Shown piece after piece: positions 61,700 to 64,000 of a DNA stretch of 64,000 nucleotides. The stretch is from contig MNCI01027354.1 of NCBI GenBank assembly GCA_015680685.1, forward strand, positions 8,306-72,305. The letters are read 5' to 3'. The DNA is from Gnetum montanum (taxonomy: Eukaryota; Streptophyta; Gnetopsida; Gnetales; Gnetaceae). Below the pieces are notes generated by a model that searched no databases, had not been told where the DNA came from, and was given only the letters and a program-made list of their open reading frames with translations. Every line of letters starts with the position of its first letter. Position 1 is the first letter of the stretch. The translations under genes were made by a program, and so were the position numbers.

Positions 61700-63703
61700 A
61701 TGTCTCTCTCACAAGACTATGACAATGCAACAACTAGTAGAGCAACTCATTGAAAAACCAACAAATTATATGATAATGAAGATGAAGTTTGGAGTACCCA
61801 ATTTGATGTAGGGGTCTCTTATGAGCATCAAAGCAAACAACATCATCCCAACTCACAACTGCATAACATACCTACTGATGATGAACCCCTACTGGCCACT
61901 ACAAGCTTAACGGAAATACAAGAGGTTGTTCGAATAGCCCGCGGGCATCGTAAGGAAAGTTGTCTACCCATGCTTGATTTAAACAAATTTCCCAAGTTTT
62001 TAGGAGGCTATGATTCAGATCCACAACAACATTTACAAGCCTTCTACGATGCCTGTACATGAAACAATACTAATAATGGGTGGCAAAAACTTAAGCTCTT
62101 TCCTCTGACACTCATTGGCCAAGCAAAAGTATGGTATAGGTCATTAAAACCAAAATCAATTCGATGTTGGCCAACAATGGTAGAACTCTTCAATGAAAGA
62201 TATCAAACCTATGCAAGAGTGTCAGCCTTGACAAGACAAATCCAAGAATGGAAACAAACCTAACATGAACCCTTGGACATGGCCTTAGAAAGATATTATG
62301 CACTATTAAACAACTGCCCAGGCCATGGGCTCTCCGAGGAAAGGCTAATGTACCATATCATAGATGGGCTTTGTAATGAAACAAGGGAGACCCTAGGGAT
62401 GTACACCCAAGGTCAACTATATGAGCTATGGACCCATCAACTCCAAGAGCTTATTAAGCAGATAGCAAAAGAAGAAGGAGAAATAGCCAAATGGGAGAAT
62501 GTTGAAAGTTCTCAATAGGACCAAAATCCCAACTTAACAAGGGTCCATGATCATGAAGAGGAGAAATCCACTCACTTCAAGGAGGTGGAATCATCTTTGC
62601 CAATCCTACAATCACTCGATGACATTGAGACAAAGATCAATAAGATGACGGACTGGGTACATGAAAGATGTGGAGAATATGCCAACATTATTAGAGGACA
62701 AACTATGCCAAATAGACAAACAGGACAAGACACCACATGATAATTAGAAAGAAGGGTTGAAGAAAATAAGGATAAGAACTCAACTACCAATCATATGTAT
62801 CAATGTAATATTTGCTTGTACGATCACCCCAAAGGCCAATGTCCAGTTTTGTCACATTTACATAAGCATTAGGGAGGAATGTTACATCCAAATTTCGTAC
62901 AGAAATACCAGGTTCAATCATAGTGGCAAAAATCTCAGTTGTGGGGGAGGCCACCGCCAACTAGACCATACCCTTCGTATGTCCCAACACCAAATGCTTA
63001 TTATGTTCAACACCCTATTTCTCCAACAGGATCAGCATCCTCTACCTCACCTCATTGTTATCATTCTCCCGAGTACTATCCACCCATGTCCTCTCCAACA
63101 AAATCACCACCTCATGTGCCTTACACTTCTTCTCAACCTCAATATTCTCATACTTCATCCCCTTCTACATCACCACCAGCTATGCCAGAAGATTTTGCAC
63201 CATTGCACCAACTTGCAAACGTTACTTGTGCTACTACTGTCAATAGCAATGGAGGTCCTTCACAACATCAAAGGCATCCCTTCTTTAGAAGTGACCATCG
63301 AAAGGGACACCATAGTTCAAAAACCACTGCATCCACCAACTTAGCACAAATCCAACACTGTGGTGCATCTTCCTCTTCGAACCCAACGCCTCATGTTACC
63401 TTATTAAGGCCACCACTCAATACTCCAACAACCATGGGGCCCAATGAATATTGCCACATGGAAAGACATGTTGATCCTTGCATACCATCTTATGGTCACA
63501 AGTACCATAGTGGGTCAACTCCTTATAAATTAACCACATCTTATAACTTGCCCCACTATGTCAACTCTAATCAAGTGTGTGAACCCCAATGGGGTAAGTA
63601 TGACCAGGTCCCAATATTTTCAACATGCAAGGATCCCCACCTTCCATTTATTAATTCTAGCCATGCTCAACTGTTTAGTTATGGGGGGTATCCTCCATTT
63701 TAA
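61700..63703 (+). pseudogene. Element G gag: single frame with about nine stops
   Basis: Starts MSLSQDYDNATTSRATH at 61,700; the same frame runs 668 codons to TAA at 63,701. It includes DDEPLLATTS, the gag core (FPKFLGGYDSDPQQHLQAFY to YYALLNNCPGHGL), a helical KEEGEIAKWENV segment, the shortened knuckle CNICLYDHPKGQC (62,804-62,842) and a tail rich in P, S, H, Y and T (62,940-63,700). I count about nine internal stops (TGA, TGA, TAA, TAG, TGA-TAA, TAG, TAG and the like) and no frameshift. Each stop fits C-to-T change of CGA, CAA or CAG. The Pro/Ser/His/Tyr tail after 63,250 has no counterpart that I see in D, E or F. Confidence 0.85.
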
Positions 63704-64000
63704 CAACACTGAATTAATAAATGTTTTTCTGTTTCTTTAATTTTTCAACTTTTTTTTTCCAGTTTTTCACCTTTTAATTTATTGTTTTATCTTTTTATCT
63801 TTTTATGAGTAATCTCATCTATGAATAAAACCATCATGTGACTCGTTGGTTGAGATGTTGTTCTATGCTATCAAGTCTCAGGTGACTAATTATTTGAACA
63901 GCGAGCCCATCACATCCACCCAACCATTCTATTAATAAGAGGTTCTACTCTGGGTATGATGATATTCTTGACATCATTAAAACTTAAAGTAATTTTGTGC
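63704..64000 (+). other. Element G post-gag spacer
   Basis: T-rich non-coding DNA after the PPT-like tract (63,676-63,690). The words CATCACATCCA and AATAAGAGGTTC align with 31,690-31,740 in element E and 13,850-13,890 in element D. No ORF. Confidence 0.6.

Larger units (their letters stand above)
60850..64000 (+). mobile_element. Element G: gag-only Athila-like element, 5' part
   Basis: 5' LTR, tRNA-Asp PBS and one gag frame to 63,703, followed directly by a PPT-like TTAGTTATGGGGGG and the same post-pol spacer type as in D and E (AATAAGAGGTTC near 63,933). No protease, RT or integrase. It leaves the window on the right, so the 3' LTR and TSD (5' flank GTTTG) are unseen. Confidence 0.75.

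Overview
This window looks like nuclear DNA of a large-genome land plant, probably a seed plant and possibly a gymnosperm (the taxon is an inference). It is AT-rich and made almost entirely of decayed Ty3/gypsy LTR retrotransposons, with one intact intron-rich host gene on the minus strand. I see no bacterial genes, operons, tRNA or rRNA genes, or CRISPR arrays.

Layout. (A) 1-2,442, minus: gag of a Tat/Ogre-like element leaving the window on the left. Around 2,460-5,540 is a non-coding zone saturated with the word AGCGTA, holding a mis-assembled duplication, a 15-bp minisatellite and about five 180-bp tandem repeats. (B) 5,560-9,057, plus: 3' end of an element with an unidentified coiled-coil ORF ('ORF3'), a PPT and a 3' LTR. 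(C) 9,058 to about 20,040, plus: a dead chromovirus (gag, PR, RT, RNase H, IN, chromodomain), split by element D. (D) 10,062-16,720, plus: a gag-only element with both LTRs. 20,040-23,750 has no recognisable gene. (E) 23,753-47,552, plus: an old element of about 12.2 kb (LTR, PBS, gag, pol, ORF3, PPT, LTR) hosting three nested insertions: a solo LTR at 24,173-25,114, a solo LTR at 32,498-33,333 (TSD TGACT) and the complete element F. (F) 35,502-45,303, minus: an Athila-like element with both LTRs, tRNA-Asp PBS, gag, pol, PPT and TSD AACCA; 629 bases of its integrase are Ns. 47,553-49,912 is intergenic. 49,913-59,695, minus: a complete 23-exon XRN-family 5'-3' exoribonuclease gene (1,025 codons plus stop). 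60,693-60,849 is an LTR fragment cut by (G) 60,850-64,000, plus: 5' LTR, PBS and gag of another gag-only Athila-like element that leaves the window on the right.

How it fits together. The elements share a tRNA-Asp-type PBS, LTR ends of the form TGATG...CTCATCA, a PPT of the form AGTCATGGGGG, and in E, F and G a shortened zinc knuckle (a decayed remnant remains in D). Full elements carry gag-pol, sometimes with a third ORF after pol. D and G have lost pol and look like non-autonomous gag-only partners. Several ORFs keep one reading frame for about 2 kb while carrying many stops, nearly all explicable as C-to-T (or G-to-A) changes of CGA, CAA, CAG or TGG, as expected from deamination of methylated cytosines in silenced DNA. 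The XRN gene, in contrast, has a clean ORF with conserved splice sites.

Most promising observations: the unidentified ORF3 in the env position with an in-frame TGA shared by two copies; the gag-only derivatives; multiple internal PPT-like motifs; and the nested insertions, two of which can be checked against empty sites elsewhere in this same window.
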